A stretch of 64,000 nt of DNA, from contig JAKVCV010000014.1 in NCBI GenBank assembly GCA_022448945.1, forward strand, positions 62,001-126,000. Direction: 5' to 3'. Numbering within the stretch: position 1 is the first letter of the stretch; every line of letters begins with the position of its first letter. The position numbers were made by a program, and so were the translations under genes. Source of the stretch: Saprospiraceae bacterium. Lineage in GTDB: Bacteria; Bacteroidota; Bacteroidia; Chitinophagales; Saprospiraceae. This document shows, piece by piece, positions 37,191-46,014 of the stretch. The notes beneath the pieces were generated by a model. That model made no database searches. It had not been told where the DNA came from and saw only the letters and a list, made by a program, of their open reading frames with translations.

Positions 37191-38591
37191 TCAACAATTA
37201 TATAATTCTGGAAAGAACTTCATATAATGCGCAGTTAATAACTGTCTAAATAAAAGTCGTTTATATCTAACAGAACCTCGAACATCTCCAATCGGTGCAA
37301 CTTCAGATTGAGCAATCTCTATAGATTTATCTAAAATTGATTTATTGGGTAACTTCCCAATAAGAAATTTAGATGTTTCAAGTAAATATTTTGGTACAGG
37401 GGCTAGGCCACCAGCAGAAATATGTGCCATAGAAATTTTACATTGCTCATCAAAATGTAAACATATAGCAGAATTAACAGATGCAATATCTAGATATGTA
37501 CGTTTTGAAACTTTTTCAAAATTAAATAGGTACGAAGATGTAGGTAAAAGATAATTGATCTCTTGAACAAATTCATTTTCTTTTTTGTCCAATGTTTTAT
37601 AACCCTGAAAAAATTGATTCAATGGAATTTCGCGCAAAGCTCCATTATCATTTAAAACAATATTACTATTTAATGCTAAAAAGAAAATTGCTAAATCTCC
37701 AATTGGTGAAGCATTTACCAAATTTCCTGCTATTGTAGCCATATTCCTGATTTGGAGTGAAGAAATTAAATTAAAAAACTGATCTGTCTGCGGACATAAT
37801 TCTTTAATTACAGTAGATTGTTTTAATTCTTCAGTAGTAACAGAAGCTCCAATATGGCACCTACCCTTATCTTTCCATATTCCTTTTAAATCAGAATGGT
37901 GTAAAGTATGTATTATTTGTTTATCGAACATTTCCTCAGGTCTCTGTACATATAAATCTGTTCCACCGCCTACAAATACACTTTCTGTATTGAGTATATT
38001 TGTTTTTTGAGATTCATTTTTAAATTCATCAAGCCTTTCTTTTATAGTATTGAAATAATCAGGTAAGAATTTTTTAGAGACTAACCATTCAATAGGCCGA
38101 ACATCATCTTTGTCTACTAAACTATCGACTATAGTACCTATTGCACGTTCTATAGATTTGTATCCTGTACATCTACAAATATTCCCAGCAATAGATAATG
38201 TCCCCTGTTCCTGATTTTTTGCTTTATCTGAAAGGGCAAAACCACAAAGTGAAACTACAAAACCAGGAGTACAAAAACCACATTGAGTGCCACCGTGATC
38301 CGTTATTGCTTTTTGTGGAACATTTAAACCTTTGATATTCAAACCTTCAACAGATACTATATGTTTGTCTTTTGCATTTCCAAGTGGCATTAAACATGAA
38401 GTGACCGATTCATAATTAAGTCCATTATCATCTAGCGAGCCAACTAGTATAGTGCATGCTCCACAATCTCCTTCTCTACAACCCAATTTTGTGCCCGTAA
38501 GTGATTGTTTATATCTTATGAAATCTGCCAATACCATTCCTTTTGGCAAATTTGTTTCAACTAATTCATCATTTAAAATAAAACGAGTCAT
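37191..38591 (-). CDS. xdhA: Xanthine dehydrogenase FeS/FAD subunit
   Basis: Small subunit that carries electrons from the molybdenum site to FAD. The plant-type 2Fe-2S site uses Cys38, Cys43, Cys46 (GCREGDCGACT) and Cys66. The second 2Fe-2S site uses Cys104, Cys107 (CGFC), Cys139 and Cys141 (CRC). The FAD domain contains FVGGGTDLYV and NMATIAGNLVNASPIGD. First gene of the ten-gene operon and therefore next to its main promoter. 466 residues, normal for the bacterial FeS-FAD fusion subunit. Confidence 0.97.
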   Translation of the reverse strand: MTRFILNDELVETNLPKGMVLADFIRYKQSLTGTKLGCREGDCGACTILVGSLDDNGLNYESVTSCLMPLGNAKDKHIVSVEGLNIKGLNVPQKAITDHGGTQCGFCTPGFVVSLCGFALSDKAKNQEQGTLSIAGNICRCTGYKSIERAIGTIVDSLVDKDDVRPIEWLVSKKFLPDYFNTIKERLDEFKNESQKTNILNTESVFVGGGTDLYVQRPEEMFDKQIIHTLHHSDLKGIWKDKGRCHIGASVTTEELKQSTVIKELCPQTDQFFNLISSLQIRNMATIAGNLVNASPIGDLAIFFLALNSNIVLNDNGALREIPLNQFFQGYKTLDKKENEFVQEINYLLPTSSYLFNFEKVSKRTYLDIASVNSAICLHFDEQCKISMAHISAGGLAPVPKYLLETSKFLIGKLPNKSILDKSIEIAQSEVAPIGDVRGSVRYKRLLFRQLLTAHYMKFFPELYNC

Positions 38592-38650
38592 AAATTTTTT
38601 AATTTCTAAAAAAGTGTCTTGCTATCTTATTTCAGCTGCAATAAACAACC

Positions 38651-38690
38651 AGTATAAACTTGTAATTTTAACAAGCAAGGTAACTATACT
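38651..38690 (-). promoter_or_regulatory. Nested inverted repeats upstream of the purine operon
   Basis: Within 100 bases upstream of the xdhA ATG, AGTATA (38651) is matched by TATACT (ending 38690), and inside it CTTGT (38659) by ACAAG (ending 38675). The nested symmetry and position suggest an operator for the operon, or a regulator site shared with the divergent gene at 38860. No regulator of a known purine type (PucR, HucR-like MarR, AllR) is encoded nearby; the nearest candidate is the AraC-type gene at 39.7 kb. Confidence 0.35.
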
Positions 38691-38859
38691 TTTGCTGAAA
38701 TTATACTGATTTATAATAAAATTCTTTTCCTGATATAAGCTTAGCCAATAAATTTAAGAATGAGTAAAATATTTTTAAAAATAACCAAATTTTTTTATAT
38801 TTTAAGTAAATATTTATATTTTTATATTATGTTATGTACCAAATTAAAAACTATTCTTT

Positions 38860-39561
38860 ATGAAAAAGCAAAACATTAACAGAGAATACAACTTCCCAGA
38901 TTCTGATTTATACGCACAATGCAAAGAACGTATACAATATATTCTACGAGATCTAAAGGAGTTTGAAAGTTATGCATATCATCAAAAGAAAATTGATGAA
39001 TTCTTAAATTTATGTAAACAATTTTCAGATCTTCCTGATGACGATGAACTGATAGGGAATCAAATGGAGGCTACAGATAAAAAGAATATTGCAAAAGAGA
39101 AATTAAAAACTGCAATTCGTTCTGTAATGACTAGAGTTTCTAACAGGTACCATGTTCGTTCTGGTCATTACAGGAAATTTGGTACTGTTAAAATGAATGA
39201 CATGAGTGATCCAAAACTATTATTATGCGGTAGAAGAGTAGTCAGGGTGTCAAATAAGTTATTGGATTTTCTTTCAGAAACAGGTTTAAAACAAATACAC
39301 ATTGATACAGTACAAAAATCTGCTGCTGCATTTGAAAACGCTATTCATATTCAACAGGATAAAGTATCAGATAGAGATATTTCTGTAGAAAAACGTATTG
39401 ATTTAGGAAATAGACTATATAGAGAGCTTGTACACGTTTGCAATATTGGCAAAGATATTTGGGCTGAAAAAAACAAAGCTAAATATGAAAATTATACAAT
39501 TTACGAAAGTAATAATGACCAAAAAATTGCACGTAAGAAAAAGGAATCTGAAAAAAGATAA
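38860..39561 (+). CDS. Hypothetical helical protein
   Basis: Not recognised. 233 residues, mostly charged alpha helix, no signal peptide or membrane segment. Residues about 80-140 are basic (VMTRVSNRYHVRSGHYRKFG) and the last 15 residues are Lys/Glu-rich (RKKKESEKR), so nucleic-acid or partner binding is possible but not shown. Transcribed away from the purine operon; its promoter shares the 268-base divergent gap with xdhA. The reading frame is long, free of competing frames and begins at a good ATG, so it is a real gene. Confidence 0.72.
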   Translation: MKKQNINREYNFPDSDLYAQCKERIQYILRDLKEFESYAYHQKKIDEFLNLCKQFSDLPDDDELIGNQMEATDKKNIAKEKLKTAIRSVMTRVSNRYHVRSGHYRKFGTVKMNDMSDPKLLLCGRRVVRVSNKLLDFLSETGLKQIHIDTVQKSAAAFENAIHIQQDKVSDRDISVEKRIDLGNRLYRELVHVCNIGKDIWAEKNKAKYENYTIYESNNDQKIARKKKESEKR

Positions 39562-39714
39562 TAACATTTAAATACAAATTCTTTGTTTAATTATATTTGT
39601 AATTATTAGATTTTAAATCTGCCAATTAAAAAAATAATCAACTATTAAAATTTGTTCATTTAGTTTTTGTTTTAAATTAAAATATGGAATTATTAAAAAT
39701 CAAAAATATATCAC

Positions 39715-40521
39715 TTGGATTTTAAATATTATGAAATAGCAAAAATTAAAACAGCCGATGAAGATCTCGACATAGAACTTCACAGACATTTGTTTTATGA
39801 GTTCTTTTTTTTCTATGGAGGGAGTGGAAAACATATAATTGATTTTCAGGAATATGACCTTTCGCTTCCCTGTATTCAAATAGTGAGCCCACATCAATTA
39901 CATCAGGTTATACAATCATCGGATTCTCAAGGATATGTTATAAAGGTAAAACCTATTTTAATTTCTTCTTACCCTCGTATCAATAATTTCCTGAACAACA
40001 TACAATACAATCAACATTTTAATCCAGGTGTTTTAATCAAAGAAAATGAGCAGAGACTACTTAAAGAAAACTGTCTTTTTCTTAATTCACACAATAACAA
40101 TAACGAAGATTCCATTTTTGCATTGTTATCTTTTATTAATTTGTATATCTCTATATTAAAGAAAAATCAGAAAGAAAAAGATACCTCAGATAACAATATA
40201 AATAATGTTATTTTTACAGAATTCATGCAACTTGTTGAAAATTACTATTTGGTAGAAAAAAGCGCTGAATTCTATATGAATAAAATGCATGTTTCGCTAA
40301 ACAAGTTGAATAATATAGTAAAAGAAAGAACTGGTATGTCTGCAAAAAAATTTTTAATTCAACGCGTTTTACTTGAAGCAAAACGTTTGGTAGTACATAG
40401 TAATAAATCTGTGAAAGAAATAGCCTATGATCTTGAATTTTTGGAACCTGCTCACTTTACCAATTATTTTAAAAAACATATTGGCACCTCTCCTACTAAC
40501 TTCAAACTTATGTTCCAATAG
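39715..40521 (+). CDS. AraC family transcriptional regulator (uncertain start)
   Basis: N-terminal cupin-like sensing domain with ELHRHLFYEFFFFYGGSGKHIIDF, C-terminal pair of helix-turn-helices at about 165-265 (MNKMHVSLNKLNNIVKERTGMSAKKFL, then VKEIAYDLEFLEPAHFTNYFKKHIGTSPTNFK). The only in-frame start is a TTG at 39715; an in-frame stop at 39694 blocks any further extension. An ATG at 39684 in another frame encodes MELLKIKNISLGF and then stops at 39723. Joined by skipping one base it would give a natural AraC N-terminus. So a non-ATG start, a one-base error or a frameshift is possible. Targets unknown; it may control nearby genes. Confidence 0.85.
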   Translation: MDFKYYEIAKIKTADEDLDIELHRHLFYEFFFFYGGSGKHIIDFQEYDLSLPCIQIVSPHQLHQVIQSSDSQGYVIKVKPILISSYPRINNFLNNIQYNQHFNPGVLIKENEQRLLKENCLFLNSHNNNNEDSIFALLSFINLYISILKKNQKEKDTSDNNINNVIFTEFMQLVENYYLVEKSAEFYMNKMHVSLNKLNNIVKERTGMSAKKFLIQRVLLEAKRLVVHSNKSVKEIAYDLEFLEPAHFTNYFKKHIGTSPTNFKLMFQ

Positions 40522-40555
40522 ATTTTTAAAAACTACTTCAACCACTTCTTTCATA

Positions 40556-42352
40556 TTATAAATTAGGCACAATATCCATTTTGCGCATTAGAAAAGTAGC
40601 ATTCTTATTTTTTGCTATTCCTCGATTCAACTTATAATCAAAACTCAATTCATCGTTTTCAATTATGCTCTCAAAACATAAATTTTGAATTTCTTCTGGT
40701 AATTCATTCTGCATATTGCCCAATTCAAGATCATGAGTAGCGATTAATGCCAGGCAATTAAAATTTAAAAAATGACGAACTAGTAATTGCGAACCGAGTA
40801 ACTTGTCTTCAGAATTAGTTCCTTTTAAAATTTCATCCAGAATAATAAAAGTTGGTGTGCCATCTTTCAACGTATTAATGATATGTTGCAGTCGTAATAA
40901 TTCAGCTTGAAAATAAGAAATATTTTGACTGATTGAGTCCTGCACCCGCATCGAAGTCATAATGTTCATTAAAGAACATTTAAAAGAATCTGCACATACA
41001 GGTGCACCACATTTTGCCAATAAAAGATTTATAGCCACACAGCGAAGAAAGGTACTTTTACCCGCCATATTAGAACCTGTTACTACAAAAACCTTGTGAC
41101 GCCCACCTAATTTTGTATCACTACAAATCCTTAAAGATGAATTGATCAATGGATGTCCCAATGCTTTTGCTTCTATGAATAATTTTTCAGATTTTTCAAA
41201 CTCAGGAAAAGTAAATTCGGGGTTGTTATATTTAAAGGTAGCTAAGCTAATTAAACTATCTAATCTTGCAACCGAGTTGAGCCAATCAGATAAAAATTGT
41301 TTATTTTTCTTTTTCCAACCCTCAAGGGCAAATAAACAATGTACATCATAAAGAATAATCATATTCAGTCCTAATCCTACAAAAATATTGAGTCGCTGAT
41401 CAAAAAATCTAACAATTGAGGAAAGTTTTTCAAATGCTACCTGAGCTTCAGCTCCAGTAGATTTTATTTCATTTAGTATAACTGCTTCTTTAAAATTCTG
41501 TGCAGATGATAAGTCTAATAATGAAATATACATTTTAAGTATATCCTGGCGTTTCCCGATCTCAGTATGCTCCTTCCCTACATATTTACCTTTAACACCC
41601 AAAAGTGCAAAATTTATAAAAGCCATTAATAGTAAAGGGGCATAGTCTAAATAAAGGACAAAATATATCAATGCATATACAGAAATCAATGGTAATACAA
41701 TTCTTATAATTTTCCAAAAATTAGAATTTACAAATGCAAAAGGTGCTTCAGCCCATTGTTGCAGATAAATAATATCATCAATAGTGTCTTCTGTTATTAG
41801 GCCATTGGCCATAAAGTTCTGCCTGAAATTAATATTAGGTGATAAAACTTTTATTGCAGCCTGTTGCTCTTGGATAGCCTTTACTCCAGTAAGATTCTTA
41901 TTAAAAAGATCTGCCAATGCTTTTTTTCCTATGGAAGTAGCAGTTCTGTTTACAAAGGCAAAAAGGCTGTTTTTGCCAAATAGGTCCAGATCTGCACTAT
42001 AATTATGATGAGGATCAACATATTCTTTACCATCATCAAATTGTGCCTGATTCGTTTCAATTGCTAGAAGTTCTTTTTCGTTTATTTGAACCAACTGATC
42101 AATTATTTCTTTCTCCTCTATATGTTTTTGATGAACTTTTACTAAAAGAGCAAAAACAGGTACTACTGCTAAAAAGCTCCACCAATAATACATGGTTTCA
42201 AAATTAGAGCCACAAAATTTAATGATTAGAAAAACCATTAACAAAAACAAAATCACCCTGAGATTGCCAATCGTACTCGTAATACGGATTTTTTGTTGCT
42301 GATCATTTAGATTCTGTACTAATCTCTCTTTATATATTTTTTCTAAATCCAT
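40556..42352 (-). CDS. Membrane-anchored MutS-like ATPase
   Basis: The C-terminal half is a MutS domain V ATPase: Walker A TGSNMAGKSTFLR (Lys432), Walker B FIILDEILKGTN and the switch IATHDLELG. The mismatch-recognition N-domain of true MutS is absent. Instead there are hydrophobic helices at about 30-70 and 205-250, so it is probably bound to the inner membrane. Such MutS-related proteins are common in Bacteroidota and their function is unknown; mismatch repair is unlikely. 598 residues. Convergent with the AraC gene. Confidence 0.9.
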   Translation of the reverse strand: MDLEKIYKERLVQNLNDQQQKIRITSTIGNLRVILFLLMVFLIIKFCGSNFETMYYWWSFLAVVPVFALLVKVHQKHIEEKEIIDQLVQINEKELLAIETNQAQFDDGKEYVDPHHNYSADLDLFGKNSLFAFVNRTATSIGKKALADLFNKNLTGVKAIQEQQAAIKVLSPNINFRQNFMANGLITEDTIDDIIYLQQWAEAPFAFVNSNFWKIIRIVLPLISVYALIYFVLYLDYAPLLLMAFINFALLGVKGKYVGKEHTEIGKRQDILKMYISLLDLSSAQNFKEAVILNEIKSTGAEAQVAFEKLSSIVRFFDQRLNIFVGLGLNMIILYDVHCLFALEGWKKKNKQFLSDWLNSVARLDSLISLATFKYNNPEFTFPEFEKSEKLFIEAKALGHPLINSSLRICSDTKLGGRHKVFVVTGSNMAGKSTFLRCVAINLLLAKCGAPVCADSFKCSLMNIMTSMRVQDSISQNISYFQAELLRLQHIINTLKDGTPTFIILDEILKGTNSEDKLLGSQLLVRHFLNFNCLALIATHDLELGNMQNELPEEIQNLCFESIIENDELSFDYKLNRGIAKNKNATFLMRKMDIVPNL

Positions 42353-42452
42353 AGTAAATATGATAAATTGACTCTTTTTTTATAAATTGCCTTTCTCCTG
42401 TAAAAGTCTTACAACAAGAAGCATCAAATATCACAAAAATAACCATTAAACC

Positions 42453-43592
42453 ATGCTAATACCAACAAATATTATTACCGATAGTATTGAAATCAGACGT
42501 CATATACATCAATTTCCAGAGATTGGGAAAGAAGTGCATAATACCGTAAAACTGGTAAAAAATGAAATGGAAAAATTAGGACTTGAAGTTTATTCCAATA
42601 TTGGTAAAAATGGCCTTTATGCTGATTTAAATATACAAAATGCTAAGAATCGAATTGCATTAAGGGCAGATATGGATGCGTTGCCAATTCAGGAGATGGG
42701 AGAAAAAGTATACAAATCAAAAATTGATGGCATTTCCCATATGTGTGGACATGATGCTCATACAGCTATGTTGATAGGTGCAGCTAAAATTATAGTACAA
42801 CACAAAGAGAAACTTAAAAGAAATATTCGCTTTATTTTTCAACCTGATGAGGAAAATATACCAGGAGGCGCTCTACCTATGATTGCTGATGGCGTATTAA
42901 ATGGAGTAGATGAGATTTACGGTCAGCATGTATGGCCTACACTTAATACTGGTAAAATAGGAATCTGTAATGGCCCAGCAATGGGACAGCCCGATATCTT
43001 AAATATAAAAATTATAGGCAAAGGTGGGCATGCTGCTTTTCCACATAACACTATAGATCCTATCCCAATTGCGGCAAATTATATCAGTTCTGTCCAATCT
43101 TTGATTTCCAGAAATATATCACCATTGGAAGGAGCAGTAGTTTCATTCACAGTAATAGAATCTGGTTCAGCACATAATATTATCCCAGAATTTGTTTTAT
43201 TGAAGGCTTCTATCCGTACACTTTCTGATCCAATAAAAGAAAAAATCAAAAAAAGACTATTAGAAAAATTAGATAATATATGTGAAGCATACAACGCTAC
43301 TTTTGAATTTGATTATGTAGAAGGACACGCAATTACTTATAACAATCCAAAAATTGCTAGGCAATTAGCTAATATAATTCCTGAAAATAAAATCATATAT
43401 CCACATCCGCCATCTATGGCTGGAGAAGATTTTGGTTTTTATTCACAGGAGATTCCTGCGTGTTTTATCTTTCTGGGATGCAGAAACGAAGAAAAAGGTA
43501 TTACTGCTATGCTTCATAATCCATATTTTGACATTGATGAAACATGTATCAAAGAAGGGATTTCATTATGGTATACAATAGCTATGCAATAA
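42453..43592 (+). CDS. M20 family amidohydrolase (N-acyl-amino-acid hydrolase type)
   Basis: Zinc-dependent deacylase of the hippurate/IAA-amino-acid/N-acetyl-diaminopimelate hydrolase group. Residues: RRHIHQFPEIG, RADMDALPIQE, the metal-binding SHMCGHDAHTAML (Cys98, His100, His103), FQPDEENIPGGA with the catalytic Glu pair, GQHVWP and the terminal MLHNPYFDIDE. 379 residues, normal. No signal peptide. Cytoplasmic scavenging of acylated amino acids is likely; exact substrate unknown. Confidence 0.93.
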   Translation: MLIPTNIITDSIEIRRHIHQFPEIGKEVHNTVKLVKNEMEKLGLEVYSNIGKNGLYADLNIQNAKNRIALRADMDALPIQEMGEKVYKSKIDGISHMCGHDAHTAMLIGAAKIIVQHKEKLKRNIRFIFQPDEENIPGGALPMIADGVLNGVDEIYGQHVWPTLNTGKIGICNGPAMGQPDILNIKIIGKGGHAAFPHNTIDPIPIAANYISSVQSLISRNISPLEGAVVSFTVIESGSAHNIIPEFVLLKASIRTLSDPIKEKIKKRLLEKLDNICEAYNATFEFDYVEGHAITYNNPKIARQLANIIPENKIIYPHPPSMAGEDFGFYSQEIPACFIFLGCRNEEKGITAMLHNPYFDIDETCIKEGISLWYTIAMQ

Positions 43593-43678
43593 AAATTGTC
43601 TTTTTACTATAGCAAGTATATGCTTCCTATTACTCTTCAATAAATAAATAAATAAATATTTTACAATTGTTTTTTTAT

Positions 43679-43706
43679 ATAAAATTAACCAATTAGTTAA
43701 TTTTAT
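43679..43706. promoter_or_regulatory. Eleven-base perfect inverted repeat, putative operator
   Basis: ATAAAATTAAC-caatta-GTTAATTTTAT lies about 90 bases before the ATG of the alpha/beta hydrolase gene. Its core, TTAACCAATTAGTTAA, is close to fully palindromic and is like TetR/MarR-type operators. No such regulator gene is adjacent. The alternative is a weak terminator for the M20 gene, but there is no GC stem. Confidence 0.4.
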
Positions 43707-43796
43707 TTATCTTCGTGATGCAGAAAAGATCAATAGAGTAATTCAGCTACAATATTGAATTCCTAATAACCAATTTTAAACCTAATTAAAAGAAAA

Positions 43797-44636
43797 ATGA
43801 AACATACAGAATTTGGCTGGCATAGTCCGAGTAATGTAAAAATCTATGCTCAGAGCTGGTGGCCTGATGATCAAGCAAAATTAAAAGGTATAATTTTATT
43901 AATTCATGGCTTAGGTGAGCACTCATCTCGCTATGAACATGTGGCTGAATTTTTTACTCATTATGGTTTTGCTGTTTTATCATGTGACAGGTCAGGACAT
44001 GGAAAATCTGGAGGCAAGCTTGGTCATATAGCTAAATATGAAGAGGTATTTGATGATATTGTTAAATTACATAGTGAAGCGAGTCGAAAACACTCTCAGC
44101 TTCCTGTATTCTTATATGGCCACAGCATGGGTGGTGGTATCGTAATAGATTACTTACTAAACAAAAAACATACTGGACTAAAGGGAATAATTGCTACTGC
44201 ACCACTTCTTGAACCAGCTTTTAAGCCGCCATCTGTTCTGTTATTTATTGGAAGAATAATGCGTTCGATATACCCAAGATTCACACAAGACAATCAATTA
44301 GATGTTAAAATGATATCAAGAGACGAATTGGTAGTCCAAGCATATACAAAAGATCCTTTAGTACACAGTAAAATAACTTCAGAAACTGCAATTGGTATGC
44401 TTACATCTGGTGAAAATAGCCTTAAAAATGTTGGCAAGATAAATTCTCCTCTATTACTTATGCACGGAGATAAAGATGGCCTTACTTCACATAAGGCAAC
44501 ACAACAATTTGCCTCAAAAGCAAGTGGAGATGTGACACTAAAAATGTGGGAAGGGTTTTATCATGAACTTCACAATGAACCGGAAAAACTGGATGTTCTT
44601 GAATATATTTATCAATGGATATTACAAAAACTATAG
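43797..44636 (+). CDS. Alpha/beta hydrolase (monoacylglycerol lipase/lysophospholipase-like)
   Basis: Serine hydrolase with oxyanion stretch LLIHGLGEHSSRYEHV, nucleophile elbow GHSMGGG (Ser110), the acid in LMHGDKDGLTS and the His in FYHELHNEP. The HGxxEHSxRY segment is that of monoacylglycerol lipases. 279 residues, no signal peptide. Likely cytoplasmic lipid turnover. It is followed about 100 bases later by an SCP2 lipid-binding gene on the same strand, suggesting a common theme in lipid handling. Confidence 0.92.
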   Translation: MKHTEFGWHSPSNVKIYAQSWWPDDQAKLKGIILLIHGLGEHSSRYEHVAEFFTHYGFAVLSCDRSGHGKSGGKLGHIAKYEEVFDDIVKLHSEASRKHSQLPVFLYGHSMGGGIVIDYLLNKKHTGLKGIIATAPLLEPAFKPPSVLLFIGRIMRSIYPRFTQDNQLDVKMISRDELVVQAYTKDPLVHSKITSETAIGMLTSGENSLKNVGKINSPLLLMHGDKDGLTSHKATQQFASKASGDVTLKMWEGFYHELHNEPEKLDVLEYIYQWILQKL

Positions 44637-44735
44637 AAGATTTTTTTTAATTGTAAAAAATAAATCACTTTCTATATTTAATTCATACATTACACTATAA
44701 ACCAATACATTAATTTAATACAAACACTAGATTTT

Positions 44736-45056
44736 ATGACTGCAAAAGAATTTATAATGGGTTTTCCGGAAAGAGTTAACCCAGAAGCATTAGAAGGAAA
44801 AGGAGATACTTGTTTTCACTTCAAAATATCAGGCGATGATGGTGGTGACTTTACTGCTGTAGCCACTAATGGACAATTTAAAGTTGTAGAAGGATTAGAA
44901 GGTGAAGCTAAATGCGTTATTTCTTCAACCGATACAGTTCTGATGGATATTATCAGAGGAGACCAGAACCCAATGACAGCTGTTATGTTTGGGAAATTAA
45001 AAATTAGTAACCTTAGTGAGATGACAAAATTTGCAAAACCTCTAGGGTTAATGTAA
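44736..45056 (+). CDS. SCP2 sterol-binding domain protein
   Basis: A 106-residue single-domain protein of the SCP2 (sterol carrier) family, with CFHFKISGDDGGDFTAV, AKCVISSTDTVLMDII and the end KLKISNLSEMTKFAKPLG. The family forms a hydrophobic tunnel that binds acyl chains or sterol-like lipids. No signal peptide. A strong terminator follows 20 bases after the stop. Confidence 0.92.
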   Translation: MTAKEFIMGFPERVNPEALEGKGDTCFHFKISGDDGGDFTAVATNGQFKVVEGLEGEAKCVISSTDTVLMDIIRGDQNPMTAVMFGKLKISNLSEMTKFAKPLGLM

Positions 45057-45075
45057 AATATTGCCATTAAGTTTT

Positions 45076-45111
45076 AAAACCCCTATAGCAGCATTGCTAT
45101 AGGGGTTTTTT
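45076..45111. terminator. Strong bidirectional intrinsic terminator
   Basis: A 15-base perfect stem (AAAACCCCTATAGCA and complement) with loop GCAT, followed by a T run on the plus strand and by T residues on the minus strand. It lies between the SCP2 gene (plus) and the UbiA-like gene (minus), which converge here, so it can serve both. Confidence 0.88.
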
Positions 45112-45131
45112 ATATTTAAAAAAATTAAAAC

Positions 45132-45965
45132 CTAAATCATCAAAAAAATCAGGAGACATTGGATTATCATTGTACCATCAAGAATAGCTGTAAAATAGTA
45201 ATCATGCTTTTGAGATGGTGTAAAGGAAATACAAAAGCCAGTAAAAACTCCTGAACAAGTTAATGCTAGTGCGATATTATTAGTATAAATTTGCCATACT
45301 AAAGCAAACCATATAATTAAAATTATATAAATTAAAATAATCGTATTCTTAACACCAATTTTTGCTGGGATTGTCATTACATTATTATACTTATCAATTT
45401 CCCAATCACGTAAATCAAAAGGTAAAGTAATTAAAAAAATAAATAAGAAACGTTCAATTAGCATTCCTATAGCCTGCCCTTCTATTGGAATTTCAAATTC
45501 TATAAGTGGAATATAAACAGTAACATAAGACCAAACAAAAGCGATCAGGAATATTTTAACAAAATGCAAGTCTCTTAGTCTTAGCCTTTTAATACCTAAA
45601 AAAGGAATAATATAAGCAAGAGATAAAATTGCAGGAATTAATAATCCTAACTTAGTTGAACTTTTAAGATAAAAAAAGCAAAACCCACCTCCAATAATTG
45701 AAATAAAAATATAGATAAGTATATGACTCTTGTACTTTGAAATGACATTAAATCTTTCAACATACAAATCTTTATCTAACTTTTGAACACTCATTACTCG
45801 ATGCAATGCATAAATACAAAGTGTGGAAAAAAAAATTAGTCCTAATAAAGCAAGGTTTAAATATACATTAAGATCTAAAATATACAAGGTTTGTATAGAC
45901 ATTGCTACAGCACATAAAGCAATATACAAATTACTATACAACAGGAAATTTAATAATTTCACCAC
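45132..45965 (-). CDS. UbiA-like prenyltransferase family membrane protein
   Basis: About eight membrane helices. The second Asp-rich element DLRDWEIDKYNN, used by UbiA enzymes for Mg-diphosphate binding, is present. The first (usually NDxxD) is degenerate in ALHRVMSVQKLDKD, so catalysis is uncertain. 277 residues. No ATG is available near the start; the frame opens with GTG-GTG at 45965 after a stop four codons upstream, so a GTG start is used. Aromatic substrate unknown; no quinone genes adjacent. Confidence 0.78.
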   Translation of the reverse strand: MVKLLNFLLYSNLYIALCAVAMSIQTLYILDLNVYLNLALLGLIFFSTLCIYALHRVMSVQKLDKDLYVERFNVISKYKSHILIYIFISIIGGGFCFFYLKSSTKLGLLIPAILSLAYIIPFLGIKRLRLRDLHFVKIFLIAFVWSYVTVYIPLIEFEIPIEGQAIGMLIERFLFIFLITLPFDLRDWEIDKYNNVMTIPAKIGVKNTIILIYIILIIWFALVWQIYTNNIALALTCSGVFTGFCISFTPSQKHDYYFTAILDGTMIIQCLLIFLMI

Positions 45966-46014
45966 AACTTCATTTTGTCAAAAGAGAAATATAGAAATAA
46001 ATTACCTAAACTAA

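Noticed and set aside
38629-38700. Inverted pair ATTTCAGC/GCTGAAAT about 55 bases apart upstream of xdhA
   Set aside because: Eight-base arms at that distance are likely by chance in this DNA; the nested repeat between them is the better candidate.
43638-43660. Run of TAAATAAATAAATA tetranucleotide-like repeats
   Set aside because: A few AT-only units in non-coding AT-rich DNA; too short to be a functional repeat or a phase-variation tract.
45132-45965. Firm assignment of the UbiA-like gene to quinone synthesis
   Set aside because: The first Asp-rich motif is degenerate and no quinone genes are adjacent, so only the family is named.
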